DNA from: Gnetum montanum
Lineage: Eukaryota > Streptophyta > Gnetopsida > Gnetales > Gnetaceae
Length of the DNA stretch: 64,000 bases
Direction: 5' to 3'
Assembly: GCA_015680685.1 (NCBI GenBank)
Contig: MNCI01008099.1
Location: 341,521 to 405,520 of the forward strand
Both the position numbers and the translations under genes were made by a program. Below, in pieces: positions 46,843-59,959 of the stretch. Each line of letters begins with the position of its first letter. Within the stretch, counting starts at the first letter, position 1. The notes beneath the pieces are model-generated. The model was not told where the DNA came from. It searched no databases and saw only the letters and a list, made by a program, of their open reading frames with translations.

Positions 46843-47171
46843 CAGGAGAAATGTACCCCATGGAACCTCTGACACCTGAAGATCTGTTTGCCGATGTATG
46901 GAGGTTTCCAGTGAGCAAAGCTATGCGAAAATCAGGCAGCTTAGCCGTCCCAGTCATCGTCAAGTAAAACGTTCTCTAGTTTTATATTACAGTGAATAAA
47001 TTTTGAATAGCAATCATGATGCAGGTAACTCAGCCGACAAGCTAATTCCTTCAGTATTTGCAGCCTGCTAGTCAAGTTCAAAGCTCCAGAAGTTTGGGAC
47101 TGGGCCGTGCGAGGAAAAAATTGCATTTTCATGGATTGGCCTGCCTTTGGGAGCGTCAAAGGTTCTGCCAT
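46843..47171 (-). pseudogene. LRR-XII-like receptor kinase, upstream kinase exon fragment
   Basis: On the minus strand RLQILKELACRLSYLHHDC leads to IHCNIKLENVLLDDDW, the catalytic loop, where the catalytic Asp of H-D-K is Asn. After a one-base frame change, KLPDFRIALL replaces the DFG motif, then SSGVRGSMGYISP and a GTATG donor at 46842. Element E sits in the intron between this exon and 29568; without E the intron would be about 180 bp. N-terminal kinase, transmembrane and LRR parts are not found upstream. Confidence 0.75.
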
Positions 47172-49262
47172 GATTCACACATTCACGCGTGTTTATCGGT
47201 CATTGCTGGTTTTTGCTCTTTTTCTCATACCTCTGCCGAAAAAAGAAAAGGCAAAACGAGGTCAACGTCATGGGTCACAATGACGGATGGATGCTTGTTG
47301 AACTTTTTAAAAAATCTGTTTGTTTATGAACCAACGAAGCCCAGCAGCTCATAGCCAATGGCCATATGCAAGATCATGGTGCTCTGTTTTTACTTTCCCC
47401 TTCATCATGACTAGTGCCTATTCCCAATGTTCTAAAGATTTTCGATCATCATCCGTTGAGTTAAGTTGTGTCTTATATATACATGTTTTTCAATTTTAAA
47501 AATTAGATTATTAATTTTTTATTCTTAGAATTGCTCAAACCTTGCCTCTTATAACTATAAATACTTGGCAATGTTAGCTTTGTTGGCATTAATTATGCAT
47601 CTCTCATTTGTACTCATGCTCGTGATTATGCTTGGTGAATCTCTTGGAGGCTTCTAGATTTGAATCTGTTCTTACTTGAAAAAGCTTAGATTTCAACTAA
47701 TCTCTTGAGGTAGAAAAAATATCCATTCTTCCATGATTTCTAGAAGTATCTTTTTCTATTGGACTTTCTTACCTTATGCTTTTGTTCTTGGATTTTATTA
47801 GTGATCTAATCCTTTGATTCTATAGTTGATCTAACCTTGATTTGTTACTTTTTTACCATATTTTGCCATTTCAACAATTTTTGCTTTATGTTTTGTGCTT
47901 ATCATTCTCTTGAGGTACCTTCTATTGACCTTTTGGTATTTCAAAACGTTAAAAAAAATAGAGTACAAAAATGTTTGTGTGATTGTTATGATTGTAGGAC
48001 AAAGTACATTGGAGACACAAGAAGAAGATGAGATGACACCTACAAAGCAATGTCAAAATAAAGATCTCAGGAGACCAAGATGAAGCCTACATTGATGACA
48101 AGGAATGAATTGGTTTAGACAAAAGGAGAGCTCACAGGAGAAGGACATCTACAATGTCTCAAGTGAACATGCAAGAATTCAAAGTTCTTAGATAAGGAAT
48201 AAAGAGTTTAAAGCTCATCTCAGAGGTTAGAAGGAAGCCTTAGCATTGAAGGATTGTTTTTAGTGAAGATGTCTTGTAGAAATAGTAGACATCTACTATT
48301 AAGTGAAGAAATCTCCAAGAAATAGCAGATGTCTTAGTAGAATTGAAGATAGAATAGGAGAAGACATCTCTGAAAAATAGTATATGACTTTCTAGAGAGA
48401 AAGATGCCTTTCATATGAAGAAGACATCTTTCTAAAATGAAGGTCCATTACAAAAAGACATCTCAATCTTGAAGAAGACATCTTTCTAGAATGAAGGTCC
48501 ATTACAGAAAGACATCTCAATGTTGAAGAAGACAACTTTCTAGAATGAAGGTCCATTGCAGAAAGACATCTTAGTCTTGGAGAAGATGTCTCTAGTGACC
48601 ATTAGTTAGTTGTTGCATGAATTCCAAGGTGATTTAACAAACATATTGGCTATAAGAAGACTTCATTCTCATTGATAAATGTGCAAGCATTGTGTACTAT
48701 TAATTGTATTCATCAAGCAATCATTGTAATCATTGCTGTTCCTCATTATACAATCTTTTGTATGTTGTAGTTGGTCAAAGTGAGTTGTACCTCAAAGTAC
48801 AAGGATTAGTAAACTTACTTGCATTCATTCTTTATGATTGTTGTTGTCTTTTGTTTCCCTATGGGGTTGATTTGCTTATTGTAGGAAGGCATCTTGCTTC
48901 AGCTTGTCAGGATCCTATAGGATTTAGTATTGGTGTACTACCACAATACTCTAGAGGGGAGCTCAAGTTGTAAAGGTTGTGGGATCATGGAAACCATGTT
49001 CTAAGCTTGTCAGGACCTTGTAGGGTTGAATGAATTCATGGCATCGAATGACTATGGATTGGAGCTTATAGCTTATATAGGGTGTGGTACCCTTCAAACC
49101 ACATTTTGAGAGCAACAAAGTCTAGAGGTGTGCTAGCAAACTACCCTCTAAGTGTGGACTACCCAAGTTGGGGCACCATGTTAAATTTTGTGTATTCTTT
49201 GACTAATTAATTTTTAATTAGGGGAACTTATTCATCCCCCTTCTAAGTTCAATGATTTTCAA
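47172..49262 (+). mobile_element. Ty1/copia 5' region: probable LTR (left end not defined)
   Basis: The stretch ends AACTTATTCATCCCCCTTC...TTTTCA, the usual end of plant copia LTRs, and is followed at once by a tRNA-Met-type primer site. I cannot place the left border; a start somewhere after 47580 is possible. The interval contains the tandem repeat at 48410-48595. The first few hundred bases (47172-47580) show no feature. Confidence 0.5.
48410..48595 (+). repeat. Three-unit tandem repeat, about 59 bp
   Basis: Units start GAAGAAGACATCTTTCTA and continue with AATGAAGGTCCATTACAGAA and AGACATCTCAAT. Related AGACATCT motifs extend back to about 48270. Position inside the presumed copia LTR suggests U3 repeats. 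Confidence 0.75.
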
Positions 49263-49263
49263 G

Positions 49264-49276
49264 TGGTATTAGAGCC
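49264..49276 (+). promoter_or_regulatory. Copia primer-binding site (initiator tRNA-Met type)
   Basis: TGGTATTAGAGCC differs by one base from TGGTATCAGAGCC, the site complementary to plant initiator tRNA-Met used by most Ty1/copia elements. Confidence 0.8.
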
Positions 49277-49309
49277 TAGTTATCTTGCACTCTACATCAA
49301 TCTTCAAGA

Positions 49310-51180
49310 GTGAACATGGAAGGGAAAATCAACATCAGACACATCTAGATAAAGAGACTACTATGGTTCATCAATTGGTGTGCTTAATTCCTATATCACA
49401 TCTGCTATAAGGGTAAGTCTCTCATTCTCTTCCTTACATTCAGAAATAAAGGCAACTGTACTTGTAAAGTTGATAAAACTCATAACAATTGCTGAGTGAC
49501 AGGGTACCTGTATGCTCAACCATATGAATTACAAGTGTTCATGCATGATTCGATCAAATTCTGTGGATGAGACTAGTTATGCATCTAAATCGTTATGCTT
49601 TGATTGCAGTTCGCTATCTTCCCACTTGGACTAGTGGTAGCTTTGCCACATATGGTTTCGTCTAAGGTGAGGCATATGATTGTTATTTGCTAATCCTAAG
49701 TTGCTCCTAATGACAATAAAGAGATAAATTAATTAAGCTAATAAATAGTGGAAAGTAAAATCTGCACTAGCCTACATGCGATGAGTATTCATTTCTAATT
49801 ATCTATACATACCATGGACTTCACGTAACTACTATTGGGATTACCAAGCATATGTCACTGGGTTTACCAAATGATACATTGCTGGGTTACCAAGTAATTA
49901 CACTCAAGTGCTTGCAATTAGTTGTACTCATTCCACTTAATGACAAGAATCATAAAGAGCAATAAATGGAAACATTAACTAAGGAAAATAGTAAATAATT
50001 AAACAATAAAAAATTGAAAGAAATAATAAATCTAAGTGAATGATGAAATGATGGAAGTAATCTCAATCTTTATTTTTGGTCATGTAACATGTCCAAGTAT
50101 GTCACACTTGAATAGGGATATCATACAATTATAAACATCACATTGCGGGCATGCACTGGGAAGCAATAGAATGGTAAATCAAAAATCTAGAAAAAATATA
50201 ATTGAAATTTGAAACTAAAAAGATTAATGAAAGTGGTTATATTGAAAATTGAATGTGGGAATGAAGAGGTAACAAATGAAGAAAGAATAATTTATCTTCT
50301 TAGAGTACTTCTTGATAAGTATAAAGAATATATTTAAGTACTTGGTGCCTTGGAAGAAATACTAGACTTTACAACATTAATAGCCCAATTGCAGATGTAA
50401 AAGACTATGATGGAATTAGAGAAAAAAATCAAAGAATATAGAACAAGTTATGCATACTTTAAGGAATAAGCTAGGATGACATTGAAGGAAAAACTAGGAT
50501 TACAATGGTAGGTAGGGACCAAGATTCAATAATTAGTAAAATTAATCTAAGATTTTCCCCATTTGTGAAAGAGAATGATATGAACTTAAGGTCTATTAGT
50601 TTAATCCTAAGAACCCAAGATCCTCTGTGGTTCAAAGAAGGATTATTAAAAAAAATATGGGATGGAAAAATCAAATAGATACAATAATAATTAGAATAGC
50701 TACCATAAGAATGAAGTAAATCTAATTAAACATAAAGTGATCTCAATCATCAAGGATGTTATGAACAAAGACAAAGTTGCTAAGATGGAGCACAACATTT
50801 GGTACATTGATTCTAGATGTACTAGATATGTATCAAGAAATCATAATCTATTTAAGTTCCTATGTATTATAAATACTGGTGAAGCTACAACATCCACTTG
50901 ATCCATATGTAAGTATAAAGACATTAGAAATATCAATGTAAAGATTGCAGATTAACAATTACTAATTGAAAATATGTATTACACTCCAGCAATGAAGGAA
51001 CATAATCTATTATCAGTATCAAAACTAATGTAAGTAGGATACAAGATTTTCTTTGAACAAGATCAAAGAAAGAATGTTAAATGCATCATATTGAAGGCTG
51101 AATTAGTAAAGAAGATAGCAAAAACTAAGAAAGTAAATGAGGTATTCAAGTTATAGCTAGTGAGAAAAGTTATTTGTGCA
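49310..51180 (+). pseudogene. Ty1/copia gag and pre-integrase remnant, interrupted
   Basis: A gag start lies near 49316 (MEGKINIRH). After a gypsy LTR (49490-about 50215), gag resumes with NEEVTNEERIIYLLRVLLDK near 50240. At about 50790 the frame gives HNIWYIDSRCTRYVSRNHN, the copia protease (WYIDSGCSRHM type), and at 50970 ENMYYTPAMKEHNLLSVSKL, the conserved segment after it. Stops throughout. Integrase and RT are absent; element D follows at about 51195. Confidence 0.7.
49490..50215 (-). repeat. Gypsy LTR fragment, minus strand, nested in the copia remnant
   Basis: Read on the minus strand its end is ...GTACCCTGTCACTCAGCA (49490). Internal text resembles R-U5 of the element D LTR, including AATAAAGATTGAGATTACTTCC near 50060 and the CCGCAATGTGATG block near 50140. 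The U3 border near 50215 is uncertain. It divides copia gag. Confidence 0.6.
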
Positions 51181-51194
51181 ACAACTCATAAATT

Positions 51195-51489
51195 AGTTAG
51201 AGGTTAATTAATTAGTTAAATTAGATTAGCTATTAAATTACTTCATTTCTCTATTTTAAAGCACCAAGAACATAAAACACAAAATAATAAAAATCATATG
51301 CCTTGATTACACTTAACTATACATATTTACATCATAAATATAATTGGGAAGATAATGAATGACTGCTAGGGAAAGTTCACTTCCTTGAGGCTAGTGTACT
51401 AGAAGATAATAAGTCCACAAAATTTGACCAAATCACATGTGAATGTATAGTGATTTGTATGGTTGAGCATACGTACTCACCACTTATCA
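51195..51489 (+). repeat. 5' LTR fragment (R-U5) of element D, and primer site
   Basis: Matches 63500-63794 closely (GCTATTAAATTACTTCATTT, TTCACTTCCTTGAGGCTAGT). Ends CCACTTATCA, followed at 51490 by the tRNA-Asp-type primer site TTGGCATCATTGGTGGGGAC. U3 and the promoter are missing, so the element has no 5' promoter of its own. Confidence 0.8.
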
Positions 51490-51642
51490 TTGGCATCATT
51501 GGTGGGGACTCATTTTGTTTGAAATGTGTGCCATCTAGGTTTAGTAAATATCATTAACATCATTGGAGAACCCTAAGATCAAAATCATTCTCACAATAAA
51601 TATAATCCCATAAGCACATTGATATCTTATTTGTACTACAAA

Positions 51643-53330
51643 ATGTCTTCTTCTCACAAGTGAAATGATACTAAACCACCAGTGCCTAACTTCACCTTCA
51701 TCCAAATGGGGATGTATACTCATCTAGATGAGTATGTGCCTAACTTCACCTTCATCTTGCATCAGGATGAACAACTATGATGATGAGATATGGAAGGCAA
51801 CATTGTAATGCCTCCCGATCGATCTATGTTGAATATGCTACTTCAAACTCTTAGGAGGTTGGGCATTTAGGATCTTTAAGAGGAGTACATTGTGCATGAT
51901 TATGACTACTGACACTATCATCCCACTAAAACACAACGAATGAGAGATCAACACCAAGAGAAGCCCCATGAGACTATTAAGGGAAAACTATTCACAAATC
52001 CCTTGTTCTTGCTTAATCAAAACAATAATGAGGACATTCCCTCTAGGAATTCTCAACAGGAAGATTCTCCACCCCTTGTTATTGGTGATGGGGGTGTGGC
52101 CCTAAATCTACAGTTCACTATCAACAATCTAGGTTCAAGTAAAAATGGATGTCAAGGTAGTGACTTGGACAAGTATCAAAATGATAAGAAAACTGATTAA
52201 CGTGATTGTGACAACTATAGAGGAGTTGGAAGATACCATGGTGGTGGCAGTCCTCCTCCCTCTTTACCCTCTTCATCTACATCTTTCTCTTCCTCTTCTA
52301 GTTCTAACAAATGCTATAGAAAGAACAATCATGATGAAGAGAAACTACGGGACAATAATAATGATTGTTTGGCCCATGATGAATGAAGGGGTAGCAGAGG
52401 ACATCATCAATGTCATCAAAATAATAATGATGATGAGTCTTTACTAACAACTTGATGCATGCTAAATATTGTAGAAGCTGTAAGAATTCCAACTAAGCAT
52501 GTGAAAGATAGTTAGATCAAATGACTTGATATGAATAATATTTTTAGATTTGAGGGGGCCTATAATTGTGATCCAAAAACACATCTTCAAGCTTTTCACG
52601 ATGCTTGTGCCTTACAAAATATTCAAAATATTTGGTAGAAATTAAATCTATTTCCTAGGACACTCATCAAAGAAGAAAAAAGTTGGTATCCATCCTTGGA
52701 GCCAAAATCCATCCACATGTGGAGTACAATCCTAGAGTTATTTAATGATTAGTATTAGGCATACTCTAGAGTGTCTAATCTGAGAAGGTAGATCCAAGGA
52801 TGGAAGTAAGAAAACCATGAACTTTTAAATGCTACCATGGGCAGATACTATTCTCTCATACATCGATGCCCTAGCCTTGGTTATTCTCAGTGAGAACAAT
52901 TTTTCCATATCATATATGGAATTAGATTAGAAATGAGAAGAACTCTTAGTGTTTATGCCCAAGGGAGACTATCAAAATACATAGCCCATTAGATTTAAAG
53001 GCTAATTGAGTAGGTAGCAAAAAAAGAAGGAGAGTTAAGAAAATGAGAAAGTGCTGAAGAATATAATAGGGATCCTTCCAATAGAAAGAGCAAAGTTCAA
53101 TTTTGTGATAGTGAGGAGGAGTCACCACTTGATAAGGTGGTGAACAAAAAGACCTTGTTGATTCAAAAATCTATCTTTGAAATTTTGGCCAAGGTAGACA
53201 AAATGTTGAATTCATTGGATGAAAAATTTTAAACAGCTCTAAAAATCACTAAAGAATTAAGAGACCAGAGTAGTGATCGTGATTGTAGGAGGTGAAAAGA
53301 AGCTAAACATGCCTATCAAAGGGGTAAGTG
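51643..53330 (+). pseudogene. gag of element D
   Basis: MSSSHK at the start, then YTHLDEYVPNFTFILHQDE and RDMEGNIVMPPDRSMLNML, followed by the capsid blocks LDMNNIFRFEGAYNCDP (about 52530), TLIKEEKSWYPSLEPKSI (52665) and RVSNLRR...IQGWK. Collinear with the gag of element B. Multiple TAG and TGA stops. Confidence 0.8.
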
Positions 53331-54600
53331 CAAGATAGATACAATAAAGGGCATTGTAAAAATTGAATTAGATGATGTTGGTGGATGTGACATCTACTAA
53401 TATAAAAATCCTAAGGGATGTTTCCCCATGATGTCACACTTACAAGAGTCTAGGATGTATGCTTTGAATCCATGACTAGCAAAAAGACAAACACCCAGAA
53501 GATTGTCTTATCCTCAAGATAATCCTAGACAGTTCCATCAATAATAACAATATTATCCAAGTGGAATTCCACTACAATTGGATGAGCAATATCAATAGTG
53601 GCATCAACCACAATCATGGGGGATGCTACCATTAATGTAGAAGTATCCTTATGAGCAACTAGATCCATATGGATATTACATTTAGCAACCCTTGTCTCCA
53701 CATGACTCTTTTAGTCACTTTTCTCTTTTCCAACATAACCACTACCCTTCCAAATACTACAAAGCTCATTCTTCATATTCCATGAAGGATACCACATTTT
53801 ATCCTTATCATCCTCTTGTTCCTATACATGTTCCTCCATCCTCAATGCAGCTACTGCCTGCTCCATCCATGCAAGGTAAAATTTTAGCTCAACCATAGCA
53901 ATGCAACACTACCAAGGTCGTCAATCTACAACTAGTTCATCAACCAAGGGGTTTGGAACCTCATGCTCATAAATGATCATTATTTTGATCCAATAGCCCT
54001 ACTAAGACCTCACAGACTCAAGCAATTGGTCACCTTGGTTATCCTCTACAAACCATTCCATTGGGAACCCTTCAAACCAAATGTCACCCAAAATCCATAC
54101 TGTTATGCTCACTCATGCCATATCTGATTAGATCCAAGCTGGCAACCTTCCTAGGAAATTAGTTGATCTTAAAAGCCCTCTTATCTATTTACAGATTGCT
54201 AGGAATAAACCATGTAAAGCTGTTCTTGATTTATGTTTTGGTGTGAACTTGATTTCTCATGAGATGTATATTGCTTGAAACCTACCACCTCTCAAGAAGA
54301 GCAATATCATATTGTAATTGGTAGACTAGTCCATCATTATTCCATTAGGACTAGTCAAAACATTGTGACCATTATCTATGGGTGGTCTTATCCTACTGAT
54401 TCCCTCGTAATCAAGCTTGAGAACTCTAAGGGGAACCTTCCAATCATTATGGGAAGGGCTTGACTAAGTACTATTGATACAAGAATGGGAATTAAAGATC
54501 TTTCCCTAGAGATATCTAAGGAAAATGCATTTGGAAAGATCGAAAAGAAAAGAGTTCCATGAATCGCATATAATAATACAGGGTGCAATTTCATGCAAAA
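53331..54600 (+). pseudogene. gag tail and aspartic protease of element D
   Basis: A proline-rich gag tail (53500-53960) leads to protease. The active site, DSGSG in relatives, reads VLDLCFGVNLIS (about 54219), so Ser-Gly is lost. The GNLPIIMGRA block at 54433-54463 is followed by a TGA. A frame change separates the two halves. Confidence 0.75.
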
Positions 54601-54712
54601 ACTCTAGTTAGTGAAATGAGCATCTATTTCTACATGTAAGTAGTATGCACATGAGGAAGATATTTAAAAGTGTTTGTACATAGTAGTCACAAAATAAGAA
54701 GTTACCTAGTGG

Positions 54713-56450
54713 TTGACCAATAATTCTAACAGTAGCACAATGTGCATGGAACCTACTAAGGACCTAACATGTGTTTATGTTATAAGCATGGATGAACTAG
54801 AAAAAGTTCATTACCAACTCTCTGATAATGAAAATGATGATACCAATTGGGAAGAGTTGGAGATCCCTAAGAATTTCAAACAAGAGCCTCTAAAGTTGAA
54901 AAATCTATCTACTAGATTGGAATATGCATTCTTGAAAATTGGCAAGTTGGTCATACTTAATGCCTAACTTGCTTCTAGGAAGGAAGAAAAACTATTGAAA
55001 GTGGTTAATATATGGCCAACAATCTTTACTTCATCATATCCTGAACTCATTGGAATTGATCCATGGATATGCTAGCACTACATTTATACTGATCCATCCA
55101 TTAAGCCAAGGAGATAACCACAATGGTGGTTAAACCCAAAATTAAAGTAAATTATCAAAGAGGATATTGAGCAACTTCTTAAGGTGAGGTTCATCTACCT
55201 CATTGTGGATAGCAAGTAGATCAACTTACTTGTGATATTTTCAAAGAGAGGTGGAAAATGGTAGGTTTGTATTGACTTTAGGCTATTAAACATGGTAATA
55301 TTCAAAGATCATTTTTCATTGCCATTTTTGATTAGATGTTGGACACCATATCTAGGCATTGCTATTATAGTTTTTTGGATGATTATAGTGGCTATAACCA
55401 AACCCATATTGCATAAGAATACCAAGCCAAAATAACATTCATGAGTTCCTAGGGTAACTTTTCATATCACAAGATGCCTTTTGGTATATGCAATGCTCCT
55501 GAAACTTCTCAACATCTAGTCTTAAGCATATTTTAGTAAAAAATAGGTAGTGGAGTAAAAGTCTTTATGGATGACTTCTCTACTTATGGTGCTAAATTCA
55601 AGCAAGCCTTGGACTGCCTTGAGAAAGTACTAAAAAGATGAATGAAAATAAATCTATAGTTCAATTGGCAAATGAGCCATCTCATGACCCAAGAAGTCAT
55701 TGTATTAGGGAATATAATTTCATGGGAAGGGATCAAAATAGATCCTAAAAAGATAAAGGTCATCCAAGGAATCACCCACCAACTAGAAACTATTAAAGAT
55801 GTTTGGTCATTTTTTGGACATATTGGCTACTATTGGTAATTTATAGAGGATTTGTCTAAGAGTGCGAAATCATTAGTCAAGCTAACAAAGAAAGATGCTC
55901 CTTCATTTGGACCAAGGAATGCAAAAATGCATTCCAAAGCCTCAAGCAGAGAGACTCCAATTCTATGAGCACCTAACTGGTCTAGACAATTTCATATCAT
56001 GATGGATGCATTGAACTATGCCTTAGGAGCTGTGCTTACATAGTTGGATGATAAGAAACTTTCATATTACATCCATTGCATAAGTCAAAGCATTGTGGAT
56101 GCATAATTTAATTACATCACCATAAAGAAAGAACTAATGGTGGTGATGTATGCTCTAGAAAAGTTCAAGTACTATGTTCTTGGATATAAAGTGTTTGTGC
56201 ACACTAATCATAGTGCCATCTTCTTCCTCATGAATAAGCCAATGGTGAGTCCCTGTGTCATACGGTGGTTGATGATCTTGTAGGAATTAAATCTTACCAT
56301 GGTAGATTGAAAAGGAACTAAGAATGTGATCACTAATCACTTGTCTTAGTTATGATGGGATAGCAAAGAGAAGAAGAGCCTACTCTCTGACCAATTTCCT
56401 AATGAACTCCTTTTTGTAGATGTAATAAATGAATAAATGTATGTAGAACC
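54713..56450 (+). pseudogene. Reverse transcriptase and RNase H of element D
   Basis: A linker (54713-54967, open) contains NWEELEIPKNFKQEPLKLKN, whose DNA aligns with the point where pol is lost in A and B. RT then shows VCIDFRLLNMV (about 55267), KMPFGICNAPET (55471) and the catalytic VFMDDFSTYGAKF (55562). RNase H has DALNYALGAVLT (about 56005) and FVHTNHSAIFF. At least a dozen stops and several shifts are present. Confidence 0.75.
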
Positions 56451-56559
56451 AAAATGGTATAATGGCATGCTCAATTATCTTCATTAGGCTATAGAAAGAA
56501 ACACTAATTTCTTCATTAGTCTAAGCACTTTATGGAAATTAATGGACACCTTTATAAGA

Positions 56560-57610
56560 TGTGTGTTAATGACCTAGTTCGTTGGTGTGTACCTAACATA
56601 GATCAATTGTGCATTCTCTAGGATGTTGGGAGATGCATGGCCATAAAAATCCTAATGGAAAGGATACTATTGGCCCATAATCTTTAGGGATGTCCACCAA
56701 TTTGTCTGATCCTATGAGTGCTGTCAACGAGATGGTGCGATAACTACACAAATGGAGGATCCTCAATAGTGGATTCAACCACTAGAGCCCTTTGACATAT
56801 CAGGCATAGATTTCATGTGTTCCATCACACCCATGTCCAACGAGAAGGCATACACATTCATTTCCATTAACTACTATACCAAATGGGTAGAAGCAGTAGC
56901 CATCATCAATCATACATCATCCACTACTATTCAATTTGTACAACAAAATGTTGTGAATAGGTTTGGGGTGCCATATGCATTGATTTCTAACAACAAAATC
57001 CATTTTATAGGTGCTACCTTTTGAAAATTCAGGCAACACTTGGGGGTTTAACATTAATTAGGAACATCCTATCACCCCTAAGCCAACAGTTAAGTAGAGG
57101 TGGCTAATAGGGAGATTACAAAGATTCTAATAAGAACTATTCACAAGTATAGGAGAGATTAGAGCACAAAACTCAACGATGCCTTTTGGACCTACCTCTT
57201 AACATGGAAAGTCCCTATTGGCTACTCTTCCTATGAGTTGGTATATGAAAAACTTCCAATATTTCCAATTTAATCTGGGCTTTGTACATTCTCAATGGCC
57301 TATGACATGGATCTTAACCTAGGTCTGGCACAAAATGAAAGACTAATCAACCTAAATGTACTAGAAAAAAATCAATTAGTAGCCCTATCCTTAAATGAAG
57401 TGCATAGGGAATTCAACAAACAACATCATGACCTTAGGATATGGAAAGAGAGATTTCACCCAAGAGATAAGGTTCTCTATTGGAACCCCACACATGTTCC
57501 TCAAAAAACCAAATTCCAAACATTGTGGGAGGGGCCTGATATAATTAATGAAACCTTTCCTTTTGTGGTCATGATCATATACAAAGCTAAAAGCCTAGAC
57601 AAGAAGTAGT
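56560..57610 (+). pseudogene. Integrase of element D
   Basis: ISGIDFMCSITPMSNEKAYT (56800) gives the first Asp; INYYTKWVEAVAI follows. The second Asp block reads ALISNNKIHF (Asp to Asn change in DNG). The Glu block is broken (about 57085-57110). The C-terminal part is open from 57295 and ends with WKERFHPRDKVLYWNP and LWEGPDIINETFPFVVM, the GPY/F-like region. Confidence 0.75.
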
Positions 57611-57699
57611 TGGTCAACATCCAATAGATAAAGCCTTTCCATGAGCCCAAGCAAGCCAATGCAATAAATATCCTAATGGATGGACAACCATGTTTAATT

Positions 57700-59955
57700 T
57701 TTTGGATCTCCTCCTTCTAACTCAATCATGGGAAAGATGGCTTTCTATGCTAACCATATACGTGGCTCCTTAGTTTTTCTATTTTTTGTTTTACATATTT
57801 TTTATTTTAAAATTTTTTCCTATTTTACACCATTTTTTACATTATTTTTAATACATTTAAATTTTTCTTAAATATTTTACCATTTTTTATATAATTTACC
57901 TTATTTTAGTATGATTTTCTAATTTTTGTTAATAAACATGCTTTATGCTAAGAGGACATAGTGCTGTTGTAGTTGTTGGCAATGGTGGGTTGTGCTTAAT
58001 TTTTGTTTGCTAATGTTTGGTTTCTACATTTGAATTTTTGTACCGATGGCTAAGACATGGTTTCTTTTTCATGGAATAGGTAGTAAATCCACAACATCCA
58101 CCCATCCATAAACTCTATGGTTTTTCTTATTTAGGATGTATGAGGTTCCTTTCATTAAATAAACTTTTAATAAATTTATGACCTTGGAAGTTTCCAAAAT
58201 TGGAAAGGATTCAATGGTTTGCATAGAGTGTGACTTCAAGAAGACTCAATACTCTTTGTATTCTTCTACTCACTTAGGTGCATGAGTGTTTTTATAGATT
58301 TCTTTCCATTCCATGTCAACCAATAATAGGAAGTTGAATAAGTTTATGCATGGTGTGGTTCCCATCCAAAAAAAATAAAAATAGAGAGAGAAAAAAAAAA
58401 CAAAAACAAAACAAAATAAAACATAATGGGAATTCAAAGCACACCCGTTAGAAAAATATACAGGCTACAAGCACTGGTTATGGGACTAGAAAGATATGTT
58501 ACCCATCCTTGAAGATCCCCTATAACTAAGGCCCTCTCTCACTTTTTACTTTCCTTTTCTTCTTCTTAAGAAATAGTGGTTGTTTTGTGGGAGCATGCTT
58601 GTGTCTTGAGGGGGTGGATTGGTCTTGGAGTGGTAATGCATAGTCACTAAAAATAGTTGCTTTTGGTCTGGATTAAGGATGGATCTTCTTAGATTATTTA
58701 GAAACAAATCCAAAAGGGGCTTGTTATGACCTTAACTTAAAATTCCATCATCTATCCATGCTACCCATAACTTATCTCATTGTTGGTGTCCACATTCTTG
58801 TTCGGTGTATTTGTTTGACATACTTTAATTCTTTGGTAGAGACTTCTGGGTTTTGATCCTTAACTTTCATCAATCATTAATTGCGTATGGGGTCCACAAA
58901 CTCCTTAGGTTAAGGTTATGCAAGGCCAAACAAGGCATGTGCCTACTATGGGAAGGATCCACTTGCATATCTCTTGGTTGGGTTTGTTAAGCACCTTATT
59001 ATTAGGCATTCTTAGAATCCAAATCTTTCATACACTCATCTTCTACATCTAACCATGTGCTCATTTACATATTTTCTTTAATTCACACATTCTTCATTAA
59101 ATTTTTTGAATTTTTGAGCTTTCAAAGATTCTCTTCAATGATTTCATCATATTCTTGGCTTTTCTGGAACACCATGAGCCCCAAATTCATTCCAAAATTT
59201 CTTATATTTTTTGAAATATTCAAATTTGAAAATTTTGTTTGTGAACCCCATAAATAGGGCCCCATTGATGGAGCCCATGCATATACAAGGCCTCATATAC
59301 ATGGCTCCATCGACACAATGCAAAAATACTATAAATATGTACAATCCCCCTTAGAAATTTTTACATTTTCTCACAAGCACCAAGGGAGTTTTATAAATTT
59401 TTAGAGCCTAGAACCTTCCAAAGCCCATAATTTCCTAATCATTTATCCAAATCACTCCATTCTTTGATCCTGTAGCTCTTGGAGGTAAGCTCTTAATCAT
59501 GGGGACCACAAATGTACCATTTTTTATAGAATATTTTTTAGCTTTTTTCTAACTCCCACAAAGGTTTAACTAAGAAATCATCATTTAAACACCAAATTAC
59601 AAAATTTAAACCCTTTCAACAAGCTCTGGTGACACTTACAATAAAAATTAATTAATAAACTAAGAATAAAATATCCAATCTACCATGGTCCAACCACAGC
59701 CAAGTGTAACTAACTAATGAGATAAGGTATTCAAATATTCAAAGTTACACATTATATCTACTAATCCATGGATGTGTTGTGACCATAGATGGTATTGAAA
59801 GGAAAACATACGTAAGAAGGAGGACCATGTTAACCAAGGAAAAAATGGCCAAGAATAGGAAGGGGCCAAGAATAGGCCTAGGAAGAACCAATTGCAATCC
59901 ATGCCACAGGACCTCTTAGGAAAGAGGCTGAAGTGGAATCTATTCATCAGATTCT
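57700..59955 (+). other. Spacer of element D between integrase and the extra ORF
   Basis: The block from 57720 (TCATGGGAAAGATGGC) is the sequence to which the post-protease linker is fused in A and B. It contains a degraded T-rich array (57770-57880) and non-coding sequence collinear in part with the 3' region of A and B (for example 58431-58560). A repeated GGGCCCCAT/GGAGCC passage sits near 59250-59310. No gene is supported. Confidence 0.6.
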
Positions 59956-59959
59956 AGAA

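Noticed and set aside
48410-48595. CRISPR-like repeat array
   Set aside because: Three contiguous tandem units without spacers in plant LTR sequence.
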